From Leisingera aquaemixtae (GTDB taxonomy: Bacteria > Pseudomonadota > Alphaproteobacteria > Rhodobacterales > Rhodobacteraceae): DNA of 64,000 nucleotides. Below, one piece after another: positions 53,259-62,475 of this stretch. The first letter of the stretch is position 1; every line of letters starts with the position of its first letter. Location of the stretch: NCBI RefSeq assembly GCF_019801145.1, contig NZ_JAHVJQ010000001.1:558001-622000 (forward strand), read 5' to 3'. The translations under genes and the position numbers were made by a program. The notes beneath the pieces are model-generated. The model was not told where the DNA came from. It searched no databases and saw only the letters and a program-made list of their open reading frames with translations.

Positions 53259-56200
53259 TCAGCTGCAGCCAGAGGTTCCCCCGCAGGTGTTGCATTTCAT
53301 GCAGGTGCCGTTGCGCACCAGCGTGTAGTTGCCGCATTCGCCGCAGGCTTCGCCCTCATAGCCTTGCATTTTTGCCTTGGTGCGCGCGTCCATGCCGCCG
53401 GTGGCTTGCGCCGGTGCTTCTGTGGTTTCTGGCACCAGGGTTTGCAGTGCCGCCACCGGATCGGTTCCTGTGCCCAGAACGCCGGCTTCCGGCTGGCCGC
53501 CCTGCAGCACCACCAGTTCCTGCGGCAGGCGCTTGCGCAGATAGCCGGTCGAGGAGATCTGCTTCAGCACTTCCAGCGACCGGGTCGCCGCGGTTTCGCT
53601 CAGTTCGGACAGGTTCGACACGCCTTCTTCCTCGCCGCGGCCCAGATCGTCGAACGTCGCGCCCTCCGGCTTCACATGCGCCAGATCGGTGCGGTCGAGA
53701 TACGATACCGCCAACTCGCGGAACACATAGTCGAGGATCGAGGTCGCGTTCTTGATCGAGTCGTTGCCCTGGACCATGCCCGCGGGCTCGAACTTGGTGA
53801 AGGTGAAGGCGTCGACAAACTCCTCCAGCGGCACGCCGTACTGCAGGCCGACCGACACCGCGATAGCGAAGTTGTTCATCATCGCCCGGAAGCCTGCGCC
53901 TTCCTTGTGCATGTCGATGAAGATCTCACCGAGGTTGCCGTCTTCATATTCGCCGGTACGCAGATACACCTTGTGGCCGCCGACAACCGCCTTCTGGGTA
54001 TAGCCCTTGCGCCGCTGCGGCATCTTGGTGCGGTGCGATTTCAGCACTTCCTTGATGACCACTTTCTCGACGACTTTCTCGGCCAGCACCGCAGCCTTCT
54101 CCTGCGGAGCACCGCTTTCCAGCACCTCCGCCGCATCGTCGTCATCCTCGACCAGCGCCGCCGCCAGCGGCTGGCTCAGCTTGGAGCCGTCGCGGTACAG
54201 GGCGTTCGCCTTGATGCCCAGGCTCCAGCTCAGCTCATAGGCCTTCTGGCAATCCTCGATGGTCGCCGAATTTGGCATGTTGATGGTCTTGGAGATCGCA
54301 CCGGAGATGAAGCTTTGCGCTGCCGCCATCATGCGGATGTGGCTGTCAACGCTCAGGAAACGCTTGCCTTTCTTACCGCAGGGGTTGGCGCAGTCAAAGA
54401 TCGCGTAGTGCTCTTCCTTCAGATGCGGCGCGCCTTCCAGGGTCATGGTGCCGCAGACGTGGTCGTTGGCGGCCTCGATGTCCTTCTTGGTGAAACCCAA
54501 GTGGCGCAGCAGGTCGAAGGTCGGGTCGTTCAGCTTGGTTGCCGGGATGCCCAGCACGCCGGTGCAGAAATCCTCGCCCAGGGTCCACTGGTTGAACACG
54601 AAGCGGATGTCAAAGGCCGATTCCAGTGCTGCATCCACCTTGGCAAGCTCATTGGGGCCAAAGCCGTGGCCTGCCAGCGAGGTGTGGTTGATGCCCGGCG
54701 CGTTGCCGATGGAGCCATGGCCCACCGCATAAGATACGATTTCCTCGATCTGCGAGGAGCTGTAGCCCAGCCCCTCCAGCGCCGACGGCACCGAGCGGTT
54801 GATGATCTTGAAGTAGCCGCCGCCGGCCAGCTTCTTGAACTTCACCAGTGCAAAGTCAGGCTCGATGCCTGTGGTGTCGCAGTCCATCACCAGGCCAATG
54901 GTGCCGGTCGGTGCAATCACCGTGGTCTGGGCATTGCGGTAGCCGTGCTTCTCACCCAGTTCCAGCGCTTCGTCCCAGGCGCTGGCAGCCAAATCGGTCA
55001 GCAGCGCATCAGGGCAGCTGGCGATATCCAGCGGCACCGGCTTGACCGACAGCGCTTCATAGCCGTCAGCATTGCCCTTTGCAGCGGTGCGGTGGTTTCG
55101 GATCACACGCAGCATGTGGTCCGCGTTTTTCGCATAACCCGGGAACGCACCCAGCTCCGATGCGATCTCGGCAGAAGTGGCATATGCGACACCAGTCATC
55201 AGCGCAGTCAGCGCACCGCAAAGCGCCCTGCCCTCATCCGAGTCGTAGCTGTAGCCCATGTTCATCAGGAGGCCGCCGATATTGGCATAGCCCAGGCCCA
55301 GGGTGCGGAAGTCGTAGGAGCGCTGCGCAATTTCCTTGGACGGGAACTGCGCCATCATCACCGAGATTTCCAGCGTCAGCGTCCACAGGCGGCAGGAATG
55401 CATGAAGTCATCCGCCTGGAACTGCCCGTCCTTCAGGAAGCTCAGCAGGTTCAGCGACGCCAGGTTGCAGGCGGTGTCGTCCAGGAACATGTATTCCGAA
55501 CAAGGGTTTGAGCCTCGGATCTCACCGTCTTCCGGGCAGGTGTGCCACTCGTTCACGGTGTCGTGGAACTGGATGCCCGGATCGGCACAGGCCCAAGCCG
55601 CGTGGCCGACCTTCTCCCACAGATCACGGGCCCTGATCACCTTGGCGACCTTGCCGTCTGTACGGTTGAACAGTTCCCAGTCGGCGTCTTTTTCGACCGC
55701 ATGCAGGAAGGCGTTTGTAACCCGGATCGAGTTGTTGGAATTCTGCCCGGAGACAGAGCTGTAGGCCTCCGAATCCCAGTCGGTGTCATAGGTCGGGAAC
55801 TCGATCGAGGTATGGCCCTGCTTGGCGTAATCCAGAACCCGCTTGATGTAGGTTTCCGGGATCGCAACCTTCTTGGCTTCGCGGATGGCCTTCTTAAGCC
55901 CGTCGTTGACCGCCGGGTCATAGGCATCGGCCTCAGCCCCGTCCCAGCTGCGGATCGCCTCGAAGATGCCGTTCAGCATCTTCTCGTGCATCTTGGAGCC
56001 CGCGACGATGGACGCGACCTTCTGCTCCTCGATCACCTTCCACTGGATGAAGTCTTCGATATCCGGGTGATCGGCGTCGACGATCACCATTTTTGCTGCC
56101 CGACGGGTTGTGCCGCCTGATTTGATGGCGCCCGCCGCGCGGTCGCCGATTTTGAGGAAGCCCATCAGGCCGGAGGATTTGCCGCCGCCGGACAGCGGCT

Positions 56201-56903
56201 CGCCCTCGGCGCGCAGATGGGAGAAATTGGTGCCGGTTCCGGAGCCGTATTTGAACAGCCGCGCCTCGCGCACCCACAGGTCCATGATGCCGCCGTCCTT
56301 GACCAGGTCATCAGAGACCGACTGGATGAAGCAGGCGTGCGGCTGGGGATGCTCATAGGCGCTGTCCGACTTGGTCAGCTTGCCGGTCTTGTAGTCGACA
56401 TAGTGATGGCCCTGCGCCGGGCCGTCGATGCCATAGGCCCAGTGCAGGCCGGTGTTGAACCACTGGGGCGAGTTCGGCGCCGAGCGCTGGGTTGCCAGCA
56501 TATAGCGCATCTCGTCGTAATAGGCGCGCGCGTCCTCCTCAGAGGAGAAATAGCCGCCCTTCCAGCCCCAATAGGCCCAGGCACCCGCCAGACGGTCGAA
56601 CACCTGCTTGGAGGAGGTTTCGCCGCGCAGCTCGGCGCCCTCTTCGGGGACAGAGCGCCAGAGGAACTCCGGCACGCCCTTCTCGCGGACCTTTTTCAGG
56701 CGGGACGGCACACCAGCCTTGCGGAAATACTTCTGGGCAATGACGTCGCTGGCCACCTGGCTCCAGGACGCGGGGATTTCGATGTTGTCGAGCCGGAAAA
56801 CGATGGTCCCGTCCGGGTTGCGGATTTCCGAAGTGGCCGAGACAAAGGCCAGTTCGGAATAGGCATCCTGGCCGGGTTTGGTGAATTTCCGTTCGATCTT
56901 CAT
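53259..56903 (-). CDS. nrdJ: Vitamin B12-dependent (class II) ribonucleotide reductase
   Basis: Makes deoxyribonucleotides using adenosylcobalamin, in the presence or absence of oxygen. The 1214-aa protein starts [18 protein letters not shown], has the radical-active-site segment [23 protein letters not shown], and [15 protein letters not shown] and [11 protein letters not shown] near the substrate-binding region. The C-terminus is a zinc ribbon ([24 protein letters not shown]) that re-reduces the active site. I use the ATG at 56903, preceded by GAAGGGGC. The 720-bp upstream region is non-coding and holds CtrA-like and DnaA-like sites. Confidence 0.97.
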   Translation of the reverse strand: MKIERKFTKPGQDAYSELAFVSATSEIRNPDGTIVFRLDNIEIPASWSQVASDVIAQKYFRKAGVPSRLKKVREKGVPEFLWRSVPEEGAELRGETSSKQVFDRLAGAWAYWGWKGGYFSSEEDARAYYDEMRYMLATQRSAPNSPQWFNTGLHWAYGIDGPAQGHHYVDYKTGKLTKSDSAYEHPQPHACFIQSVSDDLVKDGGIMDLWVREARLFKYGSGTGTNFSHLRAEGEPLSGGGKSSGLMGFLKIGDRAAGAIKSGGTTRRAAKMVIVDADHPDIEDFIQWKVIEEQKVASIVAGSKMHEKMLNGIFEAIRSWDGAEADAYDPAVNDGLKKAIREAKKVAIPETYIKRVLDYAKQGHTSIEFPTYDTDWDSEAYSSVSGQNSNNSIRVTNAFLHAVEKDADWELFNRTDGKVAKVIRARDLWEKVGHAAWACADPGIQFHDTVNEWHTCPEDGEIRGSNPCSEYMFLDDTACNLASLNLLSFLKDGQFQADDFMHSCRLWTLTLEISVMMAQFPSKEIAQRSYDFRTLGLGYANIGGLLMNMGYSYDSDEGRALCGALTALMTGVAYATSAEIASELGAFPGYAKNADHMLRVIRNHRTAAKGNADGYEALSVKPVPLDIASCPDALLTDLAASAWDEALELGEKHGYRNAQTTVIAPTGTIGLVMDCDTTGIEPDFALVKFKKLAGGGYFKIINRSVPSALEGLGYSSSQIEEIVSYAVGHGSIGNAPGINHTSLAGHGFGPNELAKVDAALESAFDIRFVFNQWTLGEDFCTGVLGIPATKLNDPTFDLLRHLGFTKKDIEAANDHVCGTMTLEGAPHLKEEHYAIFDCANPCGKKGKRFLSVDSHIRMMAAAQSFISGAISKTINMPNSATIEDCQKAYELSWSLGIKANALYRDGSKLSQPLAAALVEDDDDAAEVLESGAPQEKAAVLAEKVVEKVVIKEVLKSHRTKMPQRRKGYTQKAVVGGHKVYLRTGEYEDGNLGEIFIDMHKEGAGFRAMMNNFAIAVSVGLQYGVPLEEFVDAFTFTKFEPAGMVQGNDSIKNATSILDYVFRELAVSYLDRTDLAHVKPEGATFDDLGRGEEEGVSNLSELSETAATRSLEVLKQISSTGYLRKRLPQELVVLQGGQPEAGVLGTGTDPVAALQTLVPETTEAPAQATGGMDARTKAKMQGYEGEACGECGNYTLVRNGTCMKCNTCGGTSGCS

Positions 56904-56931
56904 GCTCTGCCCCTTCTCAAGCACACATCGG

Positions 56932-57032
56932 TCAAGTGTCATGGTGCCCCCGCACCAGCCATTCCCGGCCGCAGAACGCGCAAACAGCCTGTGCCCGCCG
57001 CATCTGGCGCACTTGCGGCCCTCGCCGGCCAT
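56932..57032 (-). pseudogene. Possible frameshifted zinc-ribbon mini-gene upstream of nrdJ
   Basis: On the minus strand, one frame reads [19 protein letters not shown] from 57032, and the frame offset by one base reads [17 protein letters not shown] and stops 28 bp before nrdJ. Joined, these would form a CxxC-x(n)-CxxC zinc ribbon. Neither frame alone gives a complete domain, so this could be a decayed or frameshifted small gene, or chance. Confidence 0.25.
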
Positions 57033-57225
57033 TCTTCCAGGACTGTGTGCTGTTTTCAGCGTTGTTGCTGCGGCTCTGGAACCCACCAGATCTAGTGCCG
57101 ATGCAACCGGTGAACACAATTTGGCGTATTCTGACACAAGGGGTCAACGCTAAATTTACCTGTTGGCAACGATCTTTGCTGTTGACGCTATCCGCGGATT
57201 GCCGGGTCCCGGCCGCAGCTACGAT

Positions 57226-57547
57226 TCATCCACAGCCCGCCGCCGTTGCCTCCGCCTCGGGCGGATACTTGAGTGAACCGGATTTATGCCGCCCAGCGAG
57301 TGACTTGCTGCCTTGCAGAGAGGCGAACAGGAGCGCCGGGCCGGCTGATAGTGCACAATCTCCGTGCACAGCATGCAGAGCGAATCCGGACTCTCCTTAA
57401 TGTTGAACTGTTGCGGGATTGATGCTGCCTTCCCTGCACCGGGCGCGCCTGCTTGCGCATTCTGATGCGAGTCAGCGGCATTTGGTTAAGAGTGTATTAA
57501 CAGGCGGTTAACGGGCTGTTAATACTTGGGATTGCAGGTGTGGAAAA
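57226..57547. promoter_or_regulatory. nrdJ: DnaA-box-like sequences upstream of nrdJ
   Basis: TCATCCACA at 57226-57234 (plus strand) and TTTTCCACA at 57539-57547 (minus strand) each differ from TTATCCACA by one base. The second is 17 bp from the CtrA-type pair. nrd promoters in several bacteria are DnaA-controlled, which makes a role plausible but unproven. Confidence 0.35.
57486..57522. promoter_or_regulatory. Tandem CtrA-binding sites (TTAA-N7-TTAA, two copies)
   Basis: TTAA-GAGTGTA-TTAA (57486-57500) and TTAA-CGGGCTG-TTAA (57508-57522) both match the full CtrA consensus, with centres 22 bp apart (two helical turns). The nearest genes are nrdJ (minus, 580 bp away) and tRNA-Pro. In this high-GC DNA two perfect 8-base matches so close together are unlikely by chance. 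Binding is inferred. Confidence 0.65.
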
Positions 57548-57626
57548 CAATACACCCTATGCGCGAAGAGAGTCTTTCCCCGGATTTGAGGTGAGCGGAG
57601 ATTCGCTGCAATCTTATGGAGAGAAG

Positions 57627-57703
57627 TGGTCGGGGCGGCGAGATTCGAACTCACGACCCCCTGTACCCAAAACAGGTGCGCTACCAGACTGCGCCACGCC
57701 CCG
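57627..57703 (-). tRNA. tRNA-Pro (anticodon TGG)
   Basis: On the minus strand CGGGGCG pairs with CGCCCCG at the ends, followed by A and an encoded CCA. The D-arm is GCGCAGTCTGGTAGCGC, the anticodon loop TTTTGGG has TGG with stem CCTGT/ACAGG, and the T-loop is GTTCGAATC. All match tRNA-Pro. Confidence 0.95.
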
Positions 57704-57746
57704 GACCGTGCGCCTTCCTATCTCCGGCGGAATGATTTGAAAACCC

Positions 57747-58220
57747 CTAACAGGGCCAAACTGCGCCGCTTGCGGAAAAAATTTCGTGGCGCATCTCAGT
57801 GCCTGCGGCAATGCCGTAGCGGCGTGCCAGCCCGCCATTGATTTCCAGCACGGCAAACACCTGATCCCCGCCCGGGATCGGTGTCAGGTCGCCCGGCCTG
57901 GCGTTCTCGTGAACCGAGGTCACCTGGCCGCTTTTGTCCAGAAAAATGATGTCGAGCGGGATCAGCGTGTTTTTCATCCAGAACGCGGCAGGCTGGGGGT
58001 GGTCGTAGACAAACAGCATCCCTGCCCCGCGCGGCAGGTTCTCCCGGAACATCAGCCCCTGGGCGCGCTCCTGCTCGTCATCGGCGATTTCAACGGAAAA
58101 CCCGGTCTGCCCCCAACTGCCGCGCAGATCCACTCTGCCAGGCTGGCAGTCCGCGGCAAGGGCCGGGGCGGCAATCAAAGCGGCGGCGGCGAAACTCCAG
58201 CAAAGAAGACGCCGCAGCAT
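57747..58220 (-). CDS. DUF192 domain protein, exported
   Basis: A 157-aa protein with a signal peptide (LLCWSFAAAALIAAPALAADC) and the DUF192 fold: FSVEIADDEQERAQGLMFRE, then GMLFVYDHPQPAAFWMKNTLIPLDIIFLD and VLEINGGLARRYGIAAGTEM. The fold is a small beta-barrel of unknown role, widespread in alphaproteobacteria. It follows the cold-shock gene by 4 bp and is presumably co-transcribed with it. The order cold-shock protein then DUF192 is common in this group. Confidence 0.87.
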   Translation of the reverse strand: MLRRLLCWSFAAAALIAAPALAADCQPGRVDLRGSWGQTGFSVEIADDEQERAQGLMFRENLPRGAGMLFVYDHPQPAAFWMKNTLIPLDIIFLDKSGQVTSVHENARPGDLTPIPGGDQVFAVLEINGGLARRYGIAAGTEMRHEIFSASGAVWPC

Positions 58221-58224
58221 TTGT

Positions 58225-58764
58225 TCAGTCCTGGCTTTCGGCAGCCAGAGCGGCTTCCCAGGCCAGCACCTCGACCGCCATGCGGCCGCGCTTGCCGTCG
58301 ATCACCCGCATAGCCAGTGCTTCGCCGGGCTGCAGGTCGGCAAGGCCGGACTGGCGCAGAACCTCGACATGCAGGAACACGTCCTCGCTGCGGCCGAACA
58401 CATTGGCAAAGCCGAAGCCCTTGCCCTTGTCGAACCATTTCACCCGGGCAGGTTCCAGCGGCTCGTTCTGCAGGCTGTCCATGTCCAGCTCGGCAAAGTC
58501 GCTCAGCACCGGGGTGTCCTCGCGCTCCGGCGGCTGGATGGAAATCACTTCGACGGCCTGAACGCCGCGGCCGGTCTGATGGGTGACGATCTCAATCCGG
58601 GCGCCGTCTGCAACCGAGCTTTGCCCGAAATTGCGCAGCACGTTCACGTGCAGAAGAATGTCCGGGCCGCCAAGGTCGGAAACGACAAACCCATACCCTT
58701 TGGCGGGGTCAAACCATTTCACCAGCCCCTGAATTTGCTGCAAGCTGCTGAGATCTTCTGCCAC
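58225..58764 (-). CDS. Double cold-shock domain protein
   Basis: A 179-aa protein with two cold-shock domains that bind single-stranded nucleic acid. CSD1 (about residues 10-75) has GLVKWFDPAKGYGFVVSD and ILLHVNVLR; CSD2 (about 105-170) has ARVKWFDKGKGFGFANVFG and VFLHVEVLR. The RNP-1 and RNP-2 motifs are recognisable in both. The start is GTG at 58764, with AGGGA upstream, rather than the longer reading. It heads the pair with DUF192. Two-domain Csps are typical of alphaproteobacteria; a transcript-antitermination or RNA-chaperone role is expected. Confidence 0.9.
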   Translation of the reverse strand: MAEDLSSLQQIQGLVKWFDPAKGYGFVVSDLGGPDILLHVNVLRNFGQSSVADGARIEIVTHQTGRGVQAVEVISIQPPEREDTPVLSDFAELDMDSLQNEPLEPARVKWFDKGKGFGFANVFGRSEDVFLHVEVLRQSGLADLQPGEALAMRVIDGKRGRMAVEVLAWEAALAAESQD

Positions 58765-58899
58765 GTTAATTTCCCTACCGCGTTTCTTGTTTTTTTGCTT
58801 GTGCCCTGATGCGCCAATCTGACCTTGGAATTCAAGCAAAAAAGTCTTGAAAATGTCATGAAACAGGGGTTGACCCTAGGTAAGCCCTGGTTGATTCAG

Positions 58900-59505
58900 T
58901 CAGGGATTGAGCCGGACAATTTCCCATTCGTCGTTAGCGTTCCTGCGCCGCCAGCGGAAACGGTCGTGCAAACGGAACGCGCCATCGGCCCAAAATTCAA
59001 TCTCAACGGGCACCAGCCGGTAGCCGCCCCAGAACGGCGGCCGCTCCGGATTGGGGCCCTTCATGGCAGTTATCTTGGCCACTTCCGCCATCAGCGAGCC
59101 GCGGCTGTCCAGCGGTTGCGACTGCTTCGATGCCCAGGCGCCCAGGCGGCTCTTGAGCGAGCGCGACTTGTAATATTCATCCGCCTGCGGGCCGTCCTCG
59201 CGGGTGATGGCGCCGCGCACCCTGATCTGGCGGCGCAGCGATTTCCAGTGCATCACAAAGGCTGCCTTGCCCGCGTGATCCAGCTCCTGCGCCTTGGCGC
59301 TCTCATAGTTGGTGTAGAACACAAAGGCGCCGTCCTCGATTTCCTTGAGCAGCACCATGCGGCTGTTCGGCAGCCCGGTTTCATCCACCGTTGCCAGCGC
59401 AATGGCATTGGGATCATTGGGTTCGGATGCTTCCGCTTCCTTCAGCCAGGACCGGGCAATGGCAAACGGGTCCTCACCTGCAAAAATACCTGTACGGTCT
59501 GACAT
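58900..59505 (-). CDS. pdxH: Pyridoxamine 5'-phosphate oxidase
   Basis: Oxidises PNP and PMP to PLP with FMN. The 201-aa protein shows [28 protein letters not shown] (FMN contacts), [12 protein letters not shown], the PLP region [17 protein letters not shown], and a C-terminal [14 protein letters not shown] and [10 protein letters not shown] segment. I use the ATG at 59505, preceded by GGAGAGG. It is divergent from fabI with 134 bp between starts. Confidence 0.95.
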   Translation of the reverse strand: MSDRTGIFAGEDPFAIARSWLKEAEASEPNDPNAIALATVDETGLPNSRMVLLKEIEDGAFVFYTNYESAKAQELDHAGKAAFVMHWKSLRRQIRVRGAITREDGPQADEYYKSRSLKSRLGAWASKQSQPLDSRGSLMAEVAKITAMKGPNPERPPFWGGYRLVPVEIEFWADGAFRLHDRFRWRRRNANDEWEIVRLNP

Positions 59506-59639
59506 CTGGCACCTCTCCGGGGGATTTTGCAGCAACCTATGCAGCTTACTGCCCTGCGGCAAGGGGATGCGCTCTTGAAGCGGCCCGCCCAGCATATTAA
59601 ACACCGTCTAATTCAAGAGATCACAGGCGGAGAACCTGC

Positions 59640-60443
59640 ATGTCTAGTCAACTGATGGCCGGTAAGCGCGGCCTCATCATGGGCCTGGCCAACGACAAAT
59701 CCATTGCTTGGGGCATTGCCAAGGCCTGCGCCGACGCCGGCGCCGAGCTTGCCTTTTCCTATCAGGGCGATGCGCTGAAGAAGCGGGTCGACCCGCTGGC
59801 CGAACAGCTGGGCAGCAATATCGTCCTGCCGTGCGATGTGTCGGACGAGGCGTCCATCGACGCCCTGTTCGCCGAGCTGGAAGCCAAATGGGGCAAGCTG
59901 GATTTTGTTGTCCACGCCATCGGCTTTTCCGACAAGAACGAGCTGCGCGGCCGTTACGTCGACACCAGCCGCAGCAACTTCCAGATGACCATGGACATCT
60001 CGGTGTTCTCCTTCACTGCAGTTGCCAACCGCGCCGAGAAGATGATGAAGGATGGCGGCTCGCTGCTGACCCTCACCTATTACGGTGCCGAGCAGGTGAT
60101 GCCGCATTACAACGTGATGGGTGTTGCCAAGGCCGCGCTGGAGGCGTCGGTCAAGTACCTGGCTGAGGACCTGGGCAAGGACGGCATCCGTGTCAACGCA
60201 ATTTCCGCCGGCCCGATCAAGACCCTGGCCGCGTCGGGTATTGGCGATTTCCGCTACATTATGAAATGGAACGAATACAACTCGCCGCTGCGCCGCAACG
60301 TGACCATCGACGATGTCGGCAATTCCGCACTGTATCTGCTGTCCGACCTCAGCTCCGGCGTCACCGGCGAGAACCTGCATGTGGACGCAGGCTACCACGT
60401 CGTCGGCATGAAGGCGGTGGATGCACCGGATATTTCCAAGTAA
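59640..60443 (+). CDS. fabI: Enoyl-ACP reductase (NADH)
   Basis: Catalyses the last step of each fatty-acid elongation cycle; the target of triclosan. The 267-aa SDR protein starts GKRGLIMGLANDKSIAWGIAKACADAGAELAFSYQG, the FabI cofactor-binding variant of the Rossmann motif. The active-site Y-x6-K lies in YYGAEQVMPHYNVMGVAKAALE. It is followed by a terminator and then gpt. Confidence 0.96.
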   Translation: MSSQLMAGKRGLIMGLANDKSIAWGIAKACADAGAELAFSYQGDALKKRVDPLAEQLGSNIVLPCDVSDEASIDALFAELEAKWGKLDFVVHAIGFSDKNELRGRYVDTSRSNFQMTMDISVFSFTAVANRAEKMMKDGGSLLTLTYYGAEQVMPHYNVMGVAKAALEASVKYLAEDLGKDGIRVNAISAGPIKTLAASGIGDFRYIMKWNEYNSPLRRNVTIDDVGNSALYLLSDLSSGVTGENLHVDAGYHVVGMKAVDAPDISK

Positions 60444-60455
60444 CTGAAAACGGCG

Positions 60456-60479
60456 AAGCCCGGGCAGGCGCCCGGGTTT
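60456..60479 (+). terminator. Intrinsic terminator after fabI
   Basis: AAGCCCGGGC-AGGC-GCCCGGGTTT gives a 7-bp GC stem extended by weaker pairs. It lies 12 bp after the fabI stop. Confidence 0.7.
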
Positions 60480-60515
60480 GCGCCAGCTGACGCGACACCG
60501 CGGGGAGCACCAAAA

Positions 60516-61019
60516 ATGACCGATCGTCTGCCGCACGAAAAAGGCTTTCACATCAGCTGGGACCAGATCCACCGCGACAGCCGCGCGCTGGCCTGGCGCC
60601 TGGACGGGCAAGGCCCTGACGATGGCGCCTGGCGCGCCGTTGTGGCGATCACCCGCGGCGGCATGGCGCCGGCCATGATCGTCAGCCGCGAGCTGGACAT
60701 CCGCACCGTCGACACAATCTCGGTGCGCTCCTACCACCACCAGGCCCAGGGCGAAGCCGAAGTGCTGAAATCCCCCGATGCGGGCCTGATGGGCGACGGC
60801 GAGGGCGTGCTGATCATCGACGACCTGGTCGACAGCGGCAAAACCCTGGAGCTGGTGCGCGAGATGTACCCCAAGGCGCATTTCGCCACCGTCTATGCCA
60901 AGCCCAAGGGCCGCCCGATGGTGGACACCTTCATCACCGAGGTGAGCCAGGACACCTGGATCTTCTTCCCCTGGGACATGGCCCTGCAGTATGTCGAGCC
61001 CTACCGCGGCAAGGACTGA
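60516..61019 (+). CDS. gpt: Xanthine/guanine phosphoribosyltransferase
   Basis: Salvages guanine and xanthine to the nucleotide using PRPP. The 167-aa type I phosphoribosyltransferase has the PRPP-binding motif [14 protein letters not shown] (residues about 105-118), the [21 protein letters not shown] start of the fold, and [13 protein letters not shown]. The N-terminal [17 protein letters not shown] matches E. coli Gpt. It ends at a terminator. Confidence 0.93.
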   Translation: MTDRLPHEKGFHISWDQIHRDSRALAWRLDGQGPDDGAWRAVVAITRGGMAPAMIVSRELDIRTVDTISVRSYHHQAQGEAEVLKSPDAGLMGDGEGVLIIDDLVDSGKTLELVREMYPKAHFATVYAKPKGRPMVDTFITEVSQDTWIFFPWDMALQYVEPYRGKD

Positions 61020-61041
61020 TCCGGCCCCGTGTTTGAATTTC

Positions 61042-61069
61042 AAAGGCGCGCATCACTGCGCGCCTTTTT
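61042..61069 (+). terminator. Intrinsic terminator after gpt
   Basis: AAAGGCGCGC-ATCACT-GCGCGCCTTT is a 10-bp stem with a 6-nt loop and further T residues. It lies 22 bp past the gpt stop. Confidence 0.9.
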
Positions 61070-61184
61070 CTTTGGCCGTTCCAGCACCGCCGTTCCCGCT
61101 TGAGCCGTCCGGGCCGCCGTGCCAGACATACGCCGGCGCGCACGCCGGCGCGCCGCAAGTTTCTGCCGCAGCCCGGAGCCGCCC

Positions 61185-62360
61185 ATGTCCCTGCCCCGCA
61201 CCCAAGCCACCTTTGTGTCGCCCATCGTCGAATCGCGCCGCTGGGTGGCCGGAGCGGCATTCCCGCCGGACCGCCCGCTCCTGAATGTCAGCCAGGCCGC
61301 CCCGGCAGAAGCCCCGCCCGAAGGGCTGCGCCAGGCGCTGGCCGATGCCGCGCTAAACGACGTCTCCGCTCATCTCTATGGACCGGTGCTGGGCAATGAC
61401 CCGCTGCGCCGGGCGCTGGCGGGCCAGATCTCCGCCCATTACCGGGCCGACGTCCAGCCGGCGCAGGTCGGCATCACCTCCGGCTGCAACCAGGCCTTTG
61501 CCGCCGCCATCGCGTCGCTTTGCGGCGAAGGCGACGAGGTGATCATCCCTGTGCCCTGGTACTTCAATCATAAAATGTGGCTGGACATGGCGGGCGTCAC
61601 CGCCGTTCCGCTGCACGTCGGCGAAGGCATGCTGCCGGACGTGGCCGCCGCCGAGGCCCTGATAACGGAGCGCACCCGCGCCATCGTGCTGGTCACTCCC
61701 AACAACCCCTGCGGAGTCGAATACCCGGCGGGCCTGGTGCAGGCCTTCTTCAGCCTCGCCCGCGCCCGCGGCCTGGCGCTGATCGTGGACGAAACCTACC
61801 GCGACTTCGACAGCCGCGAGGGCGCGCCGCACGGGCTGTTCCGGATGCCGGAGTGGGACCAGACGCTGATCCACCTCTATTCCTTCTCCAAGGCCTACCG
61901 GCTGACCGGCCACCGCGTCGGCGCCATCGCCGCCTCGACGGACCGCCTGTTCGAAATGGAGAAGTTTCTGGACACAGTCACGATCTGCCCCTCGCAGCTG
62001 GGCCAGGCCGGCGCGCTGTGGGGCATCGAAAACCTGCAGGAGTGGCTTGGCGGCGAACGCCAGGAAATCCTCGACCGCCGCCTCGCGATCGAGGAAGGCT
62101 TTCCGGTGTTGGCGGCGAAAGGCTGGAAACTGCTCGGCTGCGGCGCCTATTTCGCCTATGTCGAACACCCTTTCGATCAGCCGTCGGAGGAGATCGCCCG
62201 CAAACTGGTAACAGAGGCTTCCGTCCTGATGCTGCCGGGCTCCATGTTCATGCCCGAGGGCGACCCGGACGGCGCCCGCCAGTTCCGCATTGCCTTTGCC
62301 AATGTGGACCGCGCAGGCATCCGGACGCTGTTTGACCGGCTCGCCGCCTTTAATCCCTGA
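61185..62360 (+). CDS. Pyridoxal phosphate-dependent aminotransferase (class I)
   Basis: A 391-aa aminotransferase. Visible features are SGCNQAFAAAIASLCGEGDEVIIPVPWYFNHKMW, the TPNNPCGVEYPAG block, the cofactor-stabilising VDETYRDF and the PLP lysine in YSFSKAYRLTGHRVGAI. I use the ATG at 61185 (MSLPRTQATFVSPIV). The amino-donor specificity is not readable; pdxH (PLP supply) lies about 1.7 kb away but is not in the same unit. A conserved NPCGVEY suggests the aspartate/aromatic or valine-pyruvate type. Confidence 0.9.
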   Translation: MSLPRTQATFVSPIVESRRWVAGAAFPPDRPLLNVSQAAPAEAPPEGLRQALADAALNDVSAHLYGPVLGNDPLRRALAGQISAHYRADVQPAQVGITSGCNQAFAAAIASLCGEGDEVIIPVPWYFNHKMWLDMAGVTAVPLHVGEGMLPDVAAAEALITERTRAIVLVTPNNPCGVEYPAGLVQAFFSLARARGLALIVDETYRDFDSREGAPHGLFRMPEWDQTLIHLYSFSKAYRLTGHRVGAIAASTDRLFEMEKFLDTVTICPSQLGQAGALWGIENLQEWLGGERQEILDRRLAIEEGFPVLAAKGWKLLGCGAYFAYVEHPFDQPSEEIARKLVTEASVLMLPGSMFMPEGDPDGARQFRIAFANVDRAGIRTLFDRLAAFNP

Positions 62361-62475
62361 TCATCCAGCAGTTTGATCCGCAATCATCTTGCCCCTCTGC
62401 GGGCAGCCGCGTATTCAGTCAGCGGCATTTCCCGCTGCCCGCATTTCGGGGCAGCAGAACAATAAAGAGGGCATC

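Larger units (their letters stand above)
56904..57626. other. Long non-coding region between nrdJ and tRNA-Pro
   Basis: About 720 bp without a supported gene. It contains a TTGACC/CAAATT promoter-like string toward nrdJ near 57129-57152 (minus strand), two perfect CtrA-type sites, DnaA-like boxes, and two short overlapping frames with CxxC motifs next to nrdJ. Its length, and an AT-richer spot at 57484-57550, set it apart from the tightly packed surroundings. It is a candidate cell-cycle regulatory region for nrdJ. Confidence 0.5.

Noticed and set aside
53208-55511. Long 767-aa plus-strand frame opposite nrdJ
   Set aside because: Antisense shadow of the nrdJ gene with no family pattern.
57300-57450. 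Cobalamin-riboswitch-like string on the minus strand upstream of nrdJ
   Set aside because: GGTGCAGGGAAGG and CCCGCAACAGT resemble B12-box parts, but the GCCACTG core is missing and B12 riboswitches usually control B12-independent isozymes.
57284-57481. 65-aa very basic minus-strand frame just after the CtrA sites
   Set aside because: No ribosome site, extreme Arg content and no family match; more likely leader RNA or chance.
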